Virus record (IMG/VR): IMGVR_UViG_3300050821_004263
Span: 1-49,323 of that record
Strand: one strand, 5' to 3'
Length of the DNA stretch: 49,323 bases
Origin: a virus
Below, one piece after another: positions 30,567-39,040 of this stretch. The notes below the pieces were generated by a model. That model did no database searches, was not told where the DNA came from, and saw only the letters and a program-made list of their open reading frames with translations. The first letter of the stretch is position 1. The number at the start of each line of letters is the position of its first letter. The translations under genes were made by a program, and so were the position numbers.

Positions 30567-31223
30567 TTAAACCGTTATTAGTTCAGATGGTATCTTAGCA
30601 CCCTTCCGAGCATTACAGCCACGGCAGAGTGCTTGTGTGTTATTCCGCGTCAAGTACCCACCAGCCGAAAGCGGAATTATGTGGTCGCGTGTTGGCACAA
30701 ACTTAGAGGTGAAAAGGCGCTGGCAGTGGGCACAAGCCCCCTTTTGTTCACGGATAATGGCCCTCCACTCTTCGCCCGTGAGCGTATCCATGGAGGGGTC
30801 GTACTCGCGACGTTTTCCGTTTGCTCTCAGGATTAAACGATGAGCGTTTTTTTTGTAGTACGTTTGCCATTTAGCTGCGATTTTATCGCGGTTTCCTTCG
30901 CGGTAGACTTTTTGTCTCATTAGAACTTTACCGCGGTTTTCGCGAGCATACAATTTGGCGTGGAGTGAAGAACACGGCTTACACATTGTGTGCAGCCCGT
31001 CACTTCTGGAAGCGTTGGACCCAAAGTTCTTGGGAGTCTGCCACTGCTTGCAGCAAGAACAATGCCTCAAACCTTGAGAGCGCATTTCCTCGATGCGTTC
31101 AGATTTTACGGCATCACGGAGTCGGCAGCTTTTGCATTGCGGGAACAGGCCATCCCGACGCAGGCGGTCTTTGCCGAACGCGCTTAGGGGCCTCTCAGCC
31201 TTGCATTTGCTGCAAATCTTCAT
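30567..31223 (-). CDS. HNH homing-type endonuclease with zinc-knuckle repeats
   Basis: From ATG 31223 the 218-residue product has two N-terminal repeats of the form C-x-x-C...F...D-G-L...C-x-x-C (CSKCKAERPLSAFGKDRLRR onward, then CSCCKQWQTPKNFGS onward). These are followed by a basic helix and an HNH core with CAHC, RDHIIPLSAGG and CRGCNARKG. This architecture is common among free-standing homing nucleases of phages. It sits between the capsid gene and the next small gene, a typical invasion site beside a conserved target. The upstream frame to 31247 is open but has no better start. Confidence 0.85.
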   Translation of the reverse strand: MKICSKCKAERPLSAFGKDRLRRDGLFPQCKSCRLRDAVKSERIEEMRSQGLRHCSCCKQWQTPKNFGSNASRSDGLHTMCKPCSSLHAKLYARENRGKVLMRQKVYREGNRDKIAAKWQTYYKKNAHRLILRANGKRREYDPSMDTLTGEEWRAIIREQKGACAHCQRLFTSKFVPTRDHIIPLSAGGYLTRNNTQALCRGCNARKGAKIPSELITV

Positions 31224-31263
31224 ACTATTTAATCCGCAAACCGTCAACTAGAATAACCCAAAA

Positions 31264-32226
31264 TCAGGCGTTTGAGATATTCGCGTAGAGTCCGCAACTG
31301 GACGGCTTATCGCACTCGTAATTCCCGAGCGCAAAAACTTGCCCAACTTCCACGTCTTGGTTCCACACTTTGACAAGGCCCTCGAAGACGAAATCGCGGT
31401 TCTTGTGGAGGAACAGTTTGACGTGGTCGATGTTGAGGAAGTACATGGTGCCGGCGGGGCAACCGGAATCCATGATGAGCGCGGAACCCTTGAACGCGAG
31501 GTTCGTGAAGCCGAGGTTGCCCACGGCGTCGTCGAGGAACCGCTCGTTCGGGGTGAGCAACGCTTCGTAGGAAGCGTAGCCCGTCGAAGTCGTTACGATG
31601 AGTTGCGGACGTTCCTCGTCAACCTGGCACGAAACGTAGAGTGTGCCCATCGTTGCGAGCGACATTGCGGTCGGCGTTCCGGGGTTGGATACTTGCGACT
31701 GCCACCACGGGTTCGCTACGCGGTCGATGCCGTTGTAGACTTGGAACCCGGCAGCGTTGTTCACGCCTGCGCCGAGGCCATCCCAATCTTTGCCGCTGTT
31801 GCCGTTGCCGTTGCCGAACGCGAACGAACCGACCTTATCGAAGCAGGCCATGAAGGCCGATTCTGATTTCGCTTCCACGAAATCGAGCGCGGCTTCTCGC
31901 CCGGTGCAGCGGAGTTTGTCCGTACCGACGATGGTTACCGAACCATACGCACCGCACCAGCGGATTTGCACGTTGGTAAACTCCTCCTGCGCGTCGGCGT
32001 TGAGAATGTCCGCGCCGAAGTAGGATGCCGCAGTCTGGTTCATCTGCGCGAGAATCGGCTGGGCGATAATGGAACCGCCGTCGATTTTTTTCACGCGGCC
32101 TTTGGAGTTGAGCACGCCCAGCAACGCGCGAGATTTGTACCTCTGGTCGATGATGTTACCGCGAATGTAGCGGTTCGCGAAGGTGTTAACTTCGGTCGTA
32201 CTGAGATACGGAATGCCGTTAGCCAC
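31264..32226 (-). CDS. Major capsid protein (HK97-fold type)
   Basis: The 320-residue protein starts at GTG 32226 behind GAGGAG. It shows an N-arm (NTFANRYIRGNIIDQRYKSR), a region EEFTNVQIRWCGAYGSVTI, the spine-helix-like segment AALDFVEAKSESAFMACFDK, a Gly/Asn loop, and later strands ALIMDSGCPAGTMYFLN. Size, position after a scaffold gene and composition identify it as the coat protein. The exact capsid family is not certain. It assembles the head shell with the scaffold and portal. Confidence 0.8.
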   Translation of the reverse strand: MANGIPYLSTTEVNTFANRYIRGNIIDQRYKSRALLGVLNSKGRVKKIDGGSIIAQPILAQMNQTAASYFGADILNADAQEEFTNVQIRWCGAYGSVTIVGTDKLRCTGREAALDFVEAKSESAFMACFDKVGSFAFGNGNGNSGKDWDGLGAGVNNAAGFQVYNGIDRVANPWWQSQVSNPGTPTAMSLATMGTLYVSCQVDEERPQLIVTTSTGYASYEALLTPNERFLDDAVGNLGFTNLAFKGSALIMDSGCPAGTMYFLNIDHVKLFLHKNRDFVFEGLVKVWNQDVEVGQVFALGNYECDKPSSCGLYANISNA

Positions 32227-32240
32227 GAATGCTCCTCACT

Positions 32241-33518
32241 TTACTCTGGATAGTCATGTAAGAATGCCGCCTTCGCGTTCTCTGGCGGCCCGGTGTATTC
32301 TCGGGGTGGCGCTTGGCGCGTCGTCCCGAGCGCGCCGGGTCCCGTACCTGGAAGTAGCGCCGCTGCACCAACTCCTGGCTTGGGTTCGATAGCAGCAGGG
32401 TGCGCGGTCGCGGCTTGCCGCGATGCTATCCCCATCGTATCGAGGAAAACTTGTTCCGCTCGAACCGCGTCGAGAAGTCCCCGACGCTCGTTGAGCGGTT
32501 TGCCGGCCGCTTCGTCCGCGGCGTACATCTCCGTTGCGCGAGCAAATATTGCCTGACGCGCCTTCTCGTTGTGCTGCAGGAAGGGATACTGCATATAAAC
32601 CTGCGCCTTTTCGTTGTTCGCGCGCATCACGGCAAGTTGGCCTTCCATCTGCCGCGCGATAGACTCAGCGCGAGCGATGCGCGGGTCATCGGCGAGTTGA
32701 GCGACCTGCGCTGGTTGCCCAGGCGTTGACGCTCCGGTGGCCGGAATCTCCGTGCGGTAGAACTCGACGCTGCGCTGCAGGTAGTCGAGTAGTCCAGGGT
32801 CATCGGTCGCAAGCAGGTTCTCTAAAAGTTGGGTGCGCTGCGGGTTGGCAGCAAGGCGTTCGAGGACCGGCTTCCATCGCGTTTCCGCGTCGGCATAATC
32901 GCCGCCAAGGAGCGAACGGAACTGCTCTGCCTCTTTGGCCTTCGGCTCTAGTTCGGTGAACGACTGTTGCAAGCGCGCGACGATTTGCTCGCGCGTCCAC
33001 GGTTCACTACCGGGGACCAGGGCTATCTTTTCGTCCGGTGCGTAACTCGGTTCGGTTGGCGCAGCGGCTTGCGGCTTCGCAGCCTCAGCGGGCGCAGCGG
33101 GAGTCTCAGCAGGTTTTACTTCCGCAGTCGGTGCGGTGGCTTGCGGCGTTTCCGTCGCAGGCGTTTCGCCCTCAACTACCGGAGCGGCACCTTCGGCCGG
33201 AGGTGCCTCCACCGTTGGAGCGGTTTCGCCCCCGGTGGCAATCGGCGTGCCGTCGTAATCAACCGTCGCTGCTGGCGCGGCGGGAACGTCGGCGTGAGCG
33301 ACCGGCTCGGCTGGCGTCGCCGGGTGGTCTTGCTCGAATAGTGTTTGCGGTGCGTTGGCTTCCGGGAACGACGGCGCAACTTCTGGCCGCTGCTCAACCG
33401 GGTCCGCGAGTTTCCCCGGAGGGTTCTCGCGCATAAACTTTTTCGCCAAGTCAGGACCGCCGTCGCCCGAAGGCGTCGGTCTTTTGGGAACCGTTGGTTT
33501 TGCTCTGTTATCCGCCAT
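32241..33518 (-). CDS. Scaffolding protein
   Basis: The 425-residue acidic protein has a long Pro/Ala/Glu-rich disordered first half (residues 1-165) and a helical second half (EPWTREQIVARLQQSFTELE, RIARAESIARQMEGQLAVMR). It lies immediately upstream of the coat gene, where scaffold genes normally sit, and its length and charge pattern fit. Assignment is by context and composition. Confidence 0.75.
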   Translation of the reverse strand: MADNRAKPTVPKRPTPSGDGGPDLAKKFMRENPPGKLADPVEQRPEVAPSFPEANAPQTLFEQDHPATPAEPVAHADVPAAPAATVDYDGTPIATGGETAPTVEAPPAEGAAPVVEGETPATETPQATAPTAEVKPAETPAAPAEAAKPQAAAPTEPSYAPDEKIALVPGSEPWTREQIVARLQQSFTELEPKAKEAEQFRSLLGGDYADAETRWKPVLERLAANPQRTQLLENLLATDDPGLLDYLQRSVEFYRTEIPATGASTPGQPAQVAQLADDPRIARAESIARQMEGQLAVMRANNEKAQVYMQYPFLQHNEKARQAIFARATEMYAADEAAGKPLNERRGLLDAVRAEQVFLDTMGIASRQAATAHPAAIEPKPGVGAAALLPGTGPGALGTTRQAPPREYTGPPENAKAAFLHDYPE

Positions 33519-33533
33519 TGCTTCTTTCGTAAA

Positions 33534-33574
33534 GATTCGGAGGGTCTAAGCCAAAATAGCCGACCCTCTGAATC
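33534..33574 (-). terminator. Strong 13-bp hairpin between basic protein and scaffold genes
   Basis: GATTCGGAGGGTC (33534-33546) pairs with GACCCTCTGAATC (33562-33574) over 13 positions with one G-T wobble and a 15-base loop. On the late strand only TTT follows, so termination would be partial. It could lower or stabilise the scaffold/coat message instead. Confidence 0.55.
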
Positions 33575-33583
33575 GAGTGCCGA

Positions 33584-33760
33584 CTACTTGCGCTTGCGCG
33601 AACGGCTGGCTTTGCGCTTCTTGCTGCGCTTGTGTCCGCGTTTGACGACTTTCTTCACGCCAAACATTTCGTGCATTCTTGAATGACGACCACGCTTGGC
33701 GCCCTTTCGGGCTGCGGATTTACGCTTGGAGCGCTTCTCGTGAGAGCCTCTCTTTGCCAC
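33584..33760 (-). CDS. Very basic 58-residue protein (protamine-like)
   Basis: GTG 33760 is preceded by AAGGAGGG, one of the best ribosome sites in the window. The product has about half Lys, Arg and His (KRGSHEKRSKRKSAARKGAK at the start; GHKRSKKRKASRSRKRK at the end) with almost no acidic residues. Composition points to DNA or RNA binding. Its position just upstream of scaffold and coat genes suggests DNA condensation or a head-internal role (inference). Confidence 0.7.
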   Translation of the reverse strand: MAKRGSHEKRSKRKSAARKGAKRGRHSRMHEMFGVKKVVKRGHKRSKKRKASRSRKRK

Positions 33761-33796
33761 TATGTAGTCCCTCCTTCCCTCCGAAGTTTTCTGAGG

Positions 33797-33844
33797 GACA
33801 CGCTACGCCGCGTGTCACGAAGGAACGCACCCCCAAAAAGGGGG
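33797..33844 (-). repeat. CCCCCAAAAAGGGGG palindrome (copy 2) plus adjacent hairpin
   Basis: The 15-base element lies at 33830-33844, six bases after the stop codon of the 33851-34225 gene. A second hairpin follows on late mRNA: GACACGC (33797-33803) with GCGTGTC (33810-33816), loop of six. Neither has a U tract. The gap of 90 bases otherwise holds only the ribosome site of the basic protein gene. Confidence 0.7.
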
Positions 33845-33850
33845 TCAGGC

Positions 33851-34225
33851 TTACATCGGCCCTGGAGAACCGCTATCTAACGTCTGGCTGCTGTCCATTT
33901 GCGCGCTGCCTGGCGTTCCAGGCTGCCCAATCGCGGGACCGTTCGCCTGCGCGTCGCCGCGCGTTACGTCTTTGATTTGCGCGATCATCGAGGTTATGTC
34001 CGCGCTCATATTCGGCGCAAAACCCATAAAGTTGCGGAGCGCCGCGATGGCTTCGCCTGCCGCGGTGAGTCGCGTTCCTCCCGCTCCTCCGGTCGGCATT
34101 GCGCCTTTCCCGGTTGGCGGCGGGGGAAGTGAGGGGAGATTAGGAGGTTGCCCCATTCCTAAACTGTTTGCTTGTGGTGGAGCGGTAGGGCCGCCACCTA
34201 GTGCCGCGACGTAATCTGAACTCAT
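33851..34225 (-). CDS. Hypothetical 124-residue head-operon protein
   Basis: ATG 34225 lies behind AAGGGG. The product is rich in Gly, Pro, Ala and Met. It has a disordered start (Pro-rich, LPSLPPPPTGKGAMP), a helix (AAGEAIAALRNFMGFAPNMS, DITSMIAQIKDV) and a disordered end. It sits between portal and scaffold genes. Possibly a small head-assembly factor. No family. Confidence 0.6.
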   Translation of the reverse strand: MSSDYVAALGGGPTAPPQANSLGMGQPPNLPSLPPPPTGKGAMPTGGAGGTRLTAAGEAIAALRNFMGFAPNMSADITSMIAQIKDVTRGDAQANGPAIGQPGTPGSAQMDSSQTLDSGSPGPM

Positions 34226-34234
34226 AAATCCCCT

Positions 34235-36304
34235 TTAGCGTACCGCCGCATTTTGGGCGGAACTTGGTGGTGCTGACGATGACGGTCGCCGCGATTGCGC
34301 CGCCGACTTGGCTGAATTGCCGCCGACCTTCGATGCCTTCTTCGCTGCTGCGTCCTGAGCGAGCGCAAGTTGCTGCTGCGCTATCATGCGAGGCACCTCT
34401 GTCTTATAACCTTCGAGTTTTTGAACTTTGTGCCACCACAAAAGGTCAACGAGTCCCAGTTCTTTCAGTTTCATCCAGCGGTTCCATGTTCCAGCCGGAC
34501 TGACAGAGAGCGACGATATAGGCACGATGCCGAACTCGACCTGTCCCTGCAAATCTTGATTCGTGTATTGGCGGAACTGCACAGCAACATCAGCAGAAGG
34601 TTGGGCTACGTCGCCAGGATAATCCGGGCTCAAACGCAGCGGCCTATCGCCCTGGTCATACTGCTGAATCAGTTGAATCCGCAACTTGCCGTAGCGCTGC
34701 AATCCTGATTCAAAGTTGCGAACCTTCAAACGAATAGGCGCGCTCGACGATTCCTGTAGCTGGTCAACGGTCGCAAACGATTGGTTCGCGGTGTTCATCG
34801 TTCCCGTTACCGACTCGTTGACGCCGGAAACCTCTGCCATACCTTTCGTGATAATCTCGAACAGCGTAAAGAACTCGCCAGGCACGTTCGGCTTGTCGAG
34901 AGGTACCATTCCCTTTTCGGTATCTTCCATCGGAACAAGTTGTCCCGGCTCTCCAGTAATTGCTTGCGTGTTGACTCCCGCGCCTTTTTTTATTTTCCAA
35001 CCAGGGTTGCCGGTCTTGCGAAGAATGTCGTACACCTGCGAAGCGATTTTGTTAACCGCTGTCGCGCACGACCGCAGTTGCAGAGGTTCTCCCTGAGCGT
35101 ACACGCACCCGTCGTCGTAGTCTTTCCAAACAGCAAACGGAAAGCCATCAGTTTGATATGGATTCGGAATGTCGCGCAGCAGTACGCGGCCTCCAGCAAT
35201 AACAACCAGACGTCCGTTCGGATACTTCAAACGCCACGCCGTTTCCATCTTGGGCGTCATCTTCACTTCGCGTTGCGGAATAGTAATCGGTTGTCCGTCA
35301 ATCTCGTTAATAATAGTGCGGGTACCAACTATTTCCATGACAGGCTCACCGCCACGCATCATTGGCACCATTTCTATTTTCCCGCCTTTAACCACTGGAC
35401 GTTGATACGCTTCGAGCGAATCGTCCCGCAGCCAAAACTCGGCTACCTCTACAGTGTCTTGGTCATCGTCGAAGTAGCGCGGCTGCGATAGCGGTCCGCT
35501 CGGCATAACGATATTCCGGTCAACTTGCATCGCGGACACGATGCGTGGCGTGCGCGCGTCACCTTCGCGAACATAGTCGCGGTTCATTATGTCCTGGTCG
35601 TTACCGATGCTGTTGACTCCTCGCAATCCTTTACACAACTCCGCTTCGCGCGGGAAGTTCCGGCGAATCCACCCCATCGTCATCCGGTCAACGTGGATAA
35701 TGTATTCCGCGTCCTCGACGCCTTTTGCCGTTGGGTTGACGTAGATTTTGTACGGCGGGATAACATCGGTGCAGTGTTTGCCTCTTCCGCCGTTACCAAA
35801 CGGGTCGTAATACACTTTGAGGAAAGACGAACCGAAAATAAGTCCCCACCCAACCCATAACGACGAAGTTAGTTGCATCTGGTTCTCGTCCCAGTCGCGG
35901 TCGCTCAACTTACGCAACAGGTCGGCGGCATCCTCAGAACCGGGTATGAGCGGTTCGACCGACACGCGGGGTTTATTGTCGGTCATAATTGCGCGTATGA
36001 ACGTAATAAAGGCGCGGATTTTGTTGATGGTGATTGCAGCGCGCCACGGTGCCCGGCGCGGGTTCCACATATCACCGGAATACAGTGCCCACGCTTCGCC
36101 AAATGTTTCGTGCGGTTTACGCGCGCGCTTTGCCGCGTCAAGCGTCCGCATCGCATAGCGAACGGTGGCGCAGCGCTCGGCCTCTTGCGGTGTGAGCGCC
36201 TGCTTTTCGTTTGAACCGCGACGCTGCTCGCGCGCCTTTTCGGCGGTTCGCGAATCGGCAACCGCTTTAAGGGTGCGGCCTGCGTTGACCTCGGCTAAAG
36301 CCAA
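34235..36304 (-). CDS. Portal protein
   Basis: The 689-residue product has the long mixed fold of podovirus portals: WALYSGDMWNPRRAPWRAAI near residue 80, INKIRAFITFIRAIMTDNKP, then WVGWGLIFGSSFLKVYYDPF and a Pro-rich strand VIPPYKIYVNPTAKGVEDAE. The C-terminal part has the tail helix (GTMNTANQSFATVDQLQESS... KVRNFESGLQRYGKLRIQLI). The dodecamer forms the DNA entry vertex and docks terminase. TTG 36304 is the first usable start after the preceding stop. The last 40 residues are Ser/Ala-rich and disordered. Confidence 0.85.
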   Translation of the reverse strand: MALAEVNAGRTLKAVADSRTAEKAREQRRGSNEKQALTPQEAERCATVRYAMRTLDAAKRARKPHETFGEAWALYSGDMWNPRRAPWRAAITINKIRAFITFIRAIMTDNKPRVSVEPLIPGSEDAADLLRKLSDRDWDENQMQLTSSLWVGWGLIFGSSFLKVYYDPFGNGGRGKHCTDVIPPYKIYVNPTAKGVEDAEYIIHVDRMTMGWIRRNFPREAELCKGLRGVNSIGNDQDIMNRDYVREGDARTPRIVSAMQVDRNIVMPSGPLSQPRYFDDDQDTVEVAEFWLRDDSLEAYQRPVVKGGKIEMVPMMRGGEPVMEIVGTRTIINEIDGQPITIPQREVKMTPKMETAWRLKYPNGRLVVIAGGRVLLRDIPNPYQTDGFPFAVWKDYDDGCVYAQGEPLQLRSCATAVNKIASQVYDILRKTGNPGWKIKKGAGVNTQAITGEPGQLVPMEDTEKGMVPLDKPNVPGEFFTLFEIITKGMAEVSGVNESVTGTMNTANQSFATVDQLQESSSAPIRLKVRNFESGLQRYGKLRIQLIQQYDQGDRPLRLSPDYPGDVAQPSADVAVQFRQYTNQDLQGQVEFGIVPISSLSVSPAGTWNRWMKLKELGLVDLLWWHKVQKLEGYKTEVPRMIAQQQLALAQDAAAKKASKVGGNSAKSAAQSRRPSSSAPPSSAQNAAVR

Positions 36305-36307
36305 GAG

Positions 36308-36604
36308 TTAGGAACCCTGAGGAGGCTGGGCAGCGGTGACCGGAGGCGCTGCAGCCTGCCCTTTCCCAAGACGGTTGAGCAGCATTTGTCGCTCTTCGGG
36401 AGAGGCAGCGTTCAAAAAATTTCGGAGCTCGTGGTCGTTCGGGTCAACGATACCTTTCCACGCAGGGTCTTGCGCTACGTCATAGGGGGCGGGCTCGATA
36501 TGCGGCTGCGCTGCTGGAATAGCCGGCGGCGTACCAATTGCGCGCCCAGCGGCTGGCGGAGAACCTAACGGCGTCGCGGATGCGGCGAGTGCGCGTTGGT
36601 ACAT
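36308..36604 (-). CDS. Hypothetical 98-residue Ala/Pro-rich protein
   Basis: It overlaps the preceding gene's end at 36604 and stops three bases before the portal start. The product is Ala/Pro-rich at both ends with one helical core (DPAWKGIVDPNDHELRNFLN... EERQMLLNRLGKG). It may assist head assembly by position. No domain recognised. Confidence 0.6.
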   Translation of the reverse strand: MYQRALAASATPLGSPPAAGRAIGTPPAIPAAQPHIEPAPYDVAQDPAWKGIVDPNDHELRNFLNAASPEERQMLLNRLGKGQAAAPPVTAAQPPQGS

Positions 36605-37002
36605 TACTTGCCTCCTACTGCGCGTTTCGGCGCTTCGAGCGGGGTGAGGCCGGCACGCTTCGCCATCTCGCGCAACTTCCGACCAGACGTAATCTCGTTA
36701 TTGTGAACCGGGCGCATCTTCCGCCGCGTCATCCCGTAAACATCCGTACCGATGACCTCGCCTGGAACGCCAGGTAGGCCCATGTTATATTCGGCGCTTC
36801 CGTCAGCAATGCGCGCCGGATCGGTTGAGTTGTACGCCGCATCCTCAACGCTTAGTCGGATATTCTTGGCGGCAAACTCGTTGCGCGCGTGCGTACAGTC
36901 GAAGCAACTCGGCTTCTCGACGTGCGGATAATCAAGGCACCCTCCGCCGCAATCGACGCAGGTGCGCGGAACAAAGCCCACCGCAGCGGTCAGCGTACTC
37001 AC
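36604..37002 (-). CDS. Cys-rich hypothetical protein between terminase and portal
   Basis: GTG 37002 is preceded by AGGAT. The longer frame from 37212 shadows the terminase gene. The 132-residue product has CVDCGGGC...CFDC near residues 15-35, a likely zinc site, then an acidic strand-rich part and a basic C-terminus (GRKLREMAKRAGLTPLEAPK) with a helix. Small zinc proteins are often found beside terminase, but no family is identified. Confidence 0.6.
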   Translation of the reverse strand: MSTLTAAVGFVPRTCVDCGGGCLDYPHVEKPSCFDCTHARNEFAAKNIRLSVEDAAYNSTDPARIADGSAEYNMGLPGVPGEVIGTDVYGMTRRKMRPVHNNEITSGRKLREMAKRAGLTPLEAPKRAVGGK

Positions 37003-37037
37003 GGTTCTATCCTGTGAACTGCGCGCGGGGATACCAA

Positions 37038-37052
37038 CCCCCAAAAAGGGGG
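37038..37052. repeat. CCCCCAAAAAGGGGG palindrome, copy 3
   Basis: Identical to the copies at 21545 and 33830. It starts five bases after the TAG of the terminase gene in the late transcription direction and lies in the gap before the Cys-rich gene. Confidence 0.75.
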
Positions 37053-37057
37053 CCGTT

Positions 37058-38920
37058 CTAATCCCATCCGCCCATCTCGTCAAACGGCTCGTCGCGGTAG
37101 CCGCTCTCGCCTTGTACCTGCGGGCCATACGCCGCGCCGTCGAACTCATCGAACGGTTCGGAAAAGGTGTTGCCGTCAATGTCGCCGCGCGGCGCGTTGA
37201 GGTCCACCACACCTACGTCCTCGTTCTCTCCAGGTTGCAACGCGGCCTCAAACCGGCTTATCGCATAGGCAATCTGGAACGACGAAACGAGGTCATCGTG
37301 GGTACCGACGCTGCCGAACGATGCGTCGTCAGCCATCGCGCCATGCTGCTTGTAGCTCGCCATTTCCAGCGCCAGCTCCTTGCTCGGAATATCCACGAGT
37401 TCCGACTCGACGGCCTTCACCATCGCCGCGACGGCAAACGGCTTTGTCTTGGCGTTGCTCTCCCACCCAACGTGTTTGCTCGCCGGGAACCCTGCGATAC
37501 CGGGTACACGGTAGTTCCAGAGCGGATAGAGTTTGCGCTCGTCGATATAGGTGCAGGTCGCCGTTCCCGGTCCCGTCCATTCCGGCGCGAGTTTCGGCGC
37601 GACCGTATCGTCCCCGACGTTGTAGCGGATGCCCCATGCCAGCGCCGCGCAAACGTCGCCAAAGTCGATGACGTTGATTCGACCGCGCCAGGTCATTATT
37701 AACTCGTCTTTTTCTAACTCGTTGACAACTAGAACGCAGATAGTGGAGTAGTCCCCGTCCTCGCTCTGCGGGTTGCCGCGACCAATATCGGCACCGATGA
37801 TAACGCGGTCGCCTGTGCGCGGCCAGCGCCACACTTTCAGGTTATCGTATGTTCTAGCGGTTGTATGCGGTGCGCGGCCTTCGCTTTGCGCCTTCCCCGG
37901 CGAGAGGAACGACGGACGCCGAACGAGGTTGTACGGCGAGTCAAAGCGATTCTTCTCTTCGCTCTCGCCCCAATATACGTCGCCAACCCATTCGGGTCTC
38001 CGCGTGTTGAGCATCACCTTCTGCAACGCCGCGCGCGAGAATACGAGCGACCCGCTGGTGAGAAAACATGTAACTAAATCCGTGGCATATTCTTGTAAGA
38101 ATTTTTCTTCGTCTTTATTGTACGAGGCGAGTTTAATTCTACGCCAATTGAGTTGCTCTAATGAAACGTCGTACTGCTTGATGAGGTCCTTTTCGTATGA
38201 GTTGAGCGACCGCTCGAAGCGGGCGCGGTTCTCCATCGAATCGAATGTCTTTGAAAAAGACAGCGGCATTTGGTGCCACGGAATAAAGACAAGCATCGAC
38301 TCGCCGTACTCCGGGTTACGCTCGCGCAACTCAGCCGACACGCATTGCTCATAGAACCATTCTCCTTTTCCGCCCATACCGTTCGGCGTTGACTCATAGT
38401 AAATTGCGGTGTTCGGGTCGTCGGGAACCGTAGCCGTCAACGCGGCGAACAGGTCGTTTGCATTGTCGTAGTGCGCGACTTCCGTTGCGTGGATATTTTG
38501 GAACGCAAACGAACGATACGCTTCGACCGATTTAGCGGAGGCAATAAATATGCGCGACGAGAGTGGGGGAGCGAACTCCAACTTGTCGCTCGGGAGATTA
38601 CCCTGGTATTTACTATGCAGTGGCGGGCGAACTTGGTACGTGTAGTCGCCGTCAGGCGTTGGAAACTTAATCGCCTTGGGCATATGCTCCCAAAAGGTTT
38701 TGCACATACCGAGGACGTTTTCCGAAGGGTTCATCTGATGGCTGACGATGAGCGAGTCGGTGCGTGGTGTTGACATCGCGTCGTCAAAGATGAGCGCCTC
38801 AACGCCGGTCGATAGTCCCGCGCGCCGCGCCTTGCAAATAATAATACGCACCGGCATCCGATGGTCGCGAAACCATTTGTGCGCCTCGTACAGCTTCATT
38901 TGCGCCTCGTTAAAGCGCAA
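37058..38920 (-). CDS. terL: Large terminase subunit (TerL), N-terminus disrupted
   Basis: The ATPase part begins with RFNEAQMKLYEAHKWFRDHR. It has a Walker A-like KARRAGLST (30-38), a likely Walker B/catalytic ATEVAHY, then the nuclease domain with GADIGRG and a late HDDLVSSFQIAYA. It packages DNA by ATP hydrolysis and cuts it at the portal. TTG 38920 is only the first near-start codon. The same frame is open to 39040 and codes for recognisable TerL N-terminal sequence (APTDWKEQIQRLQTDQLYRI...), but without ATG, GTG or TTG. An ATG at 39048, overlapping the upstream stop, would restore the whole N-terminus if one base were added at the CCC run (39033-39035). Either a frameshift mutation or a sequence error is likely. 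Confidence 0.88.
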   Translation of the reverse strand: MRFNEAQMKLYEAHKWFRDHRMPVRIIICKARRAGLSTGVEALIFDDAMSTPRTDSLIVSHQMNPSENVLGMCKTFWEHMPKAIKFPTPDGDYTYQVRPPLHSKYQGNLPSDKLEFAPPLSSRIFIASAKSVEAYRSFAFQNIHATEVAHYDNANDLFAALTATVPDDPNTAIYYESTPNGMGGKGEWFYEQCVSAELRERNPEYGESMLVFIPWHQMPLSFSKTFDSMENRARFERSLNSYEKDLIKQYDVSLEQLNWRRIKLASYNKDEEKFLQEYATDLVTCFLTSGSLVFSRAALQKVMLNTRRPEWVGDVYWGESEEKNRFDSPYNLVRRPSFLSPGKAQSEGRAPHTTARTYDNLKVWRWPRTGDRVIIGADIGRGNPQSEDGDYSTICVLVVNELEKDELIMTWRGRINVIDFGDVCAALAWGIRYNVGDDTVAPKLAPEWTGPGTATCTYIDERKLYPLWNYRVPGIAGFPASKHVGWESNAKTKPFAVAAMVKAVESELVDIPSKELALEMASYKQHGAMADDASFGSVGTHDDLVSSFQIAYAISRFEAALQPGENEDVGVVDLNAPRGDIDGNTFSEPFDEFDGAAYGPQVQGESGYRDEPFDEMGGWD

Positions 38921-39040
38921 GCGAATTGTTTTACGGGTCTGCGTCCGAATGTAGTAAAGCCGCTGAATCCGATAGAGTTGGTCGGTTTGCAGCCGCTGGA
39001 TTTGCTCCTTCCAGTCGGTCGGAGCTAGCTTCGGGCGATA

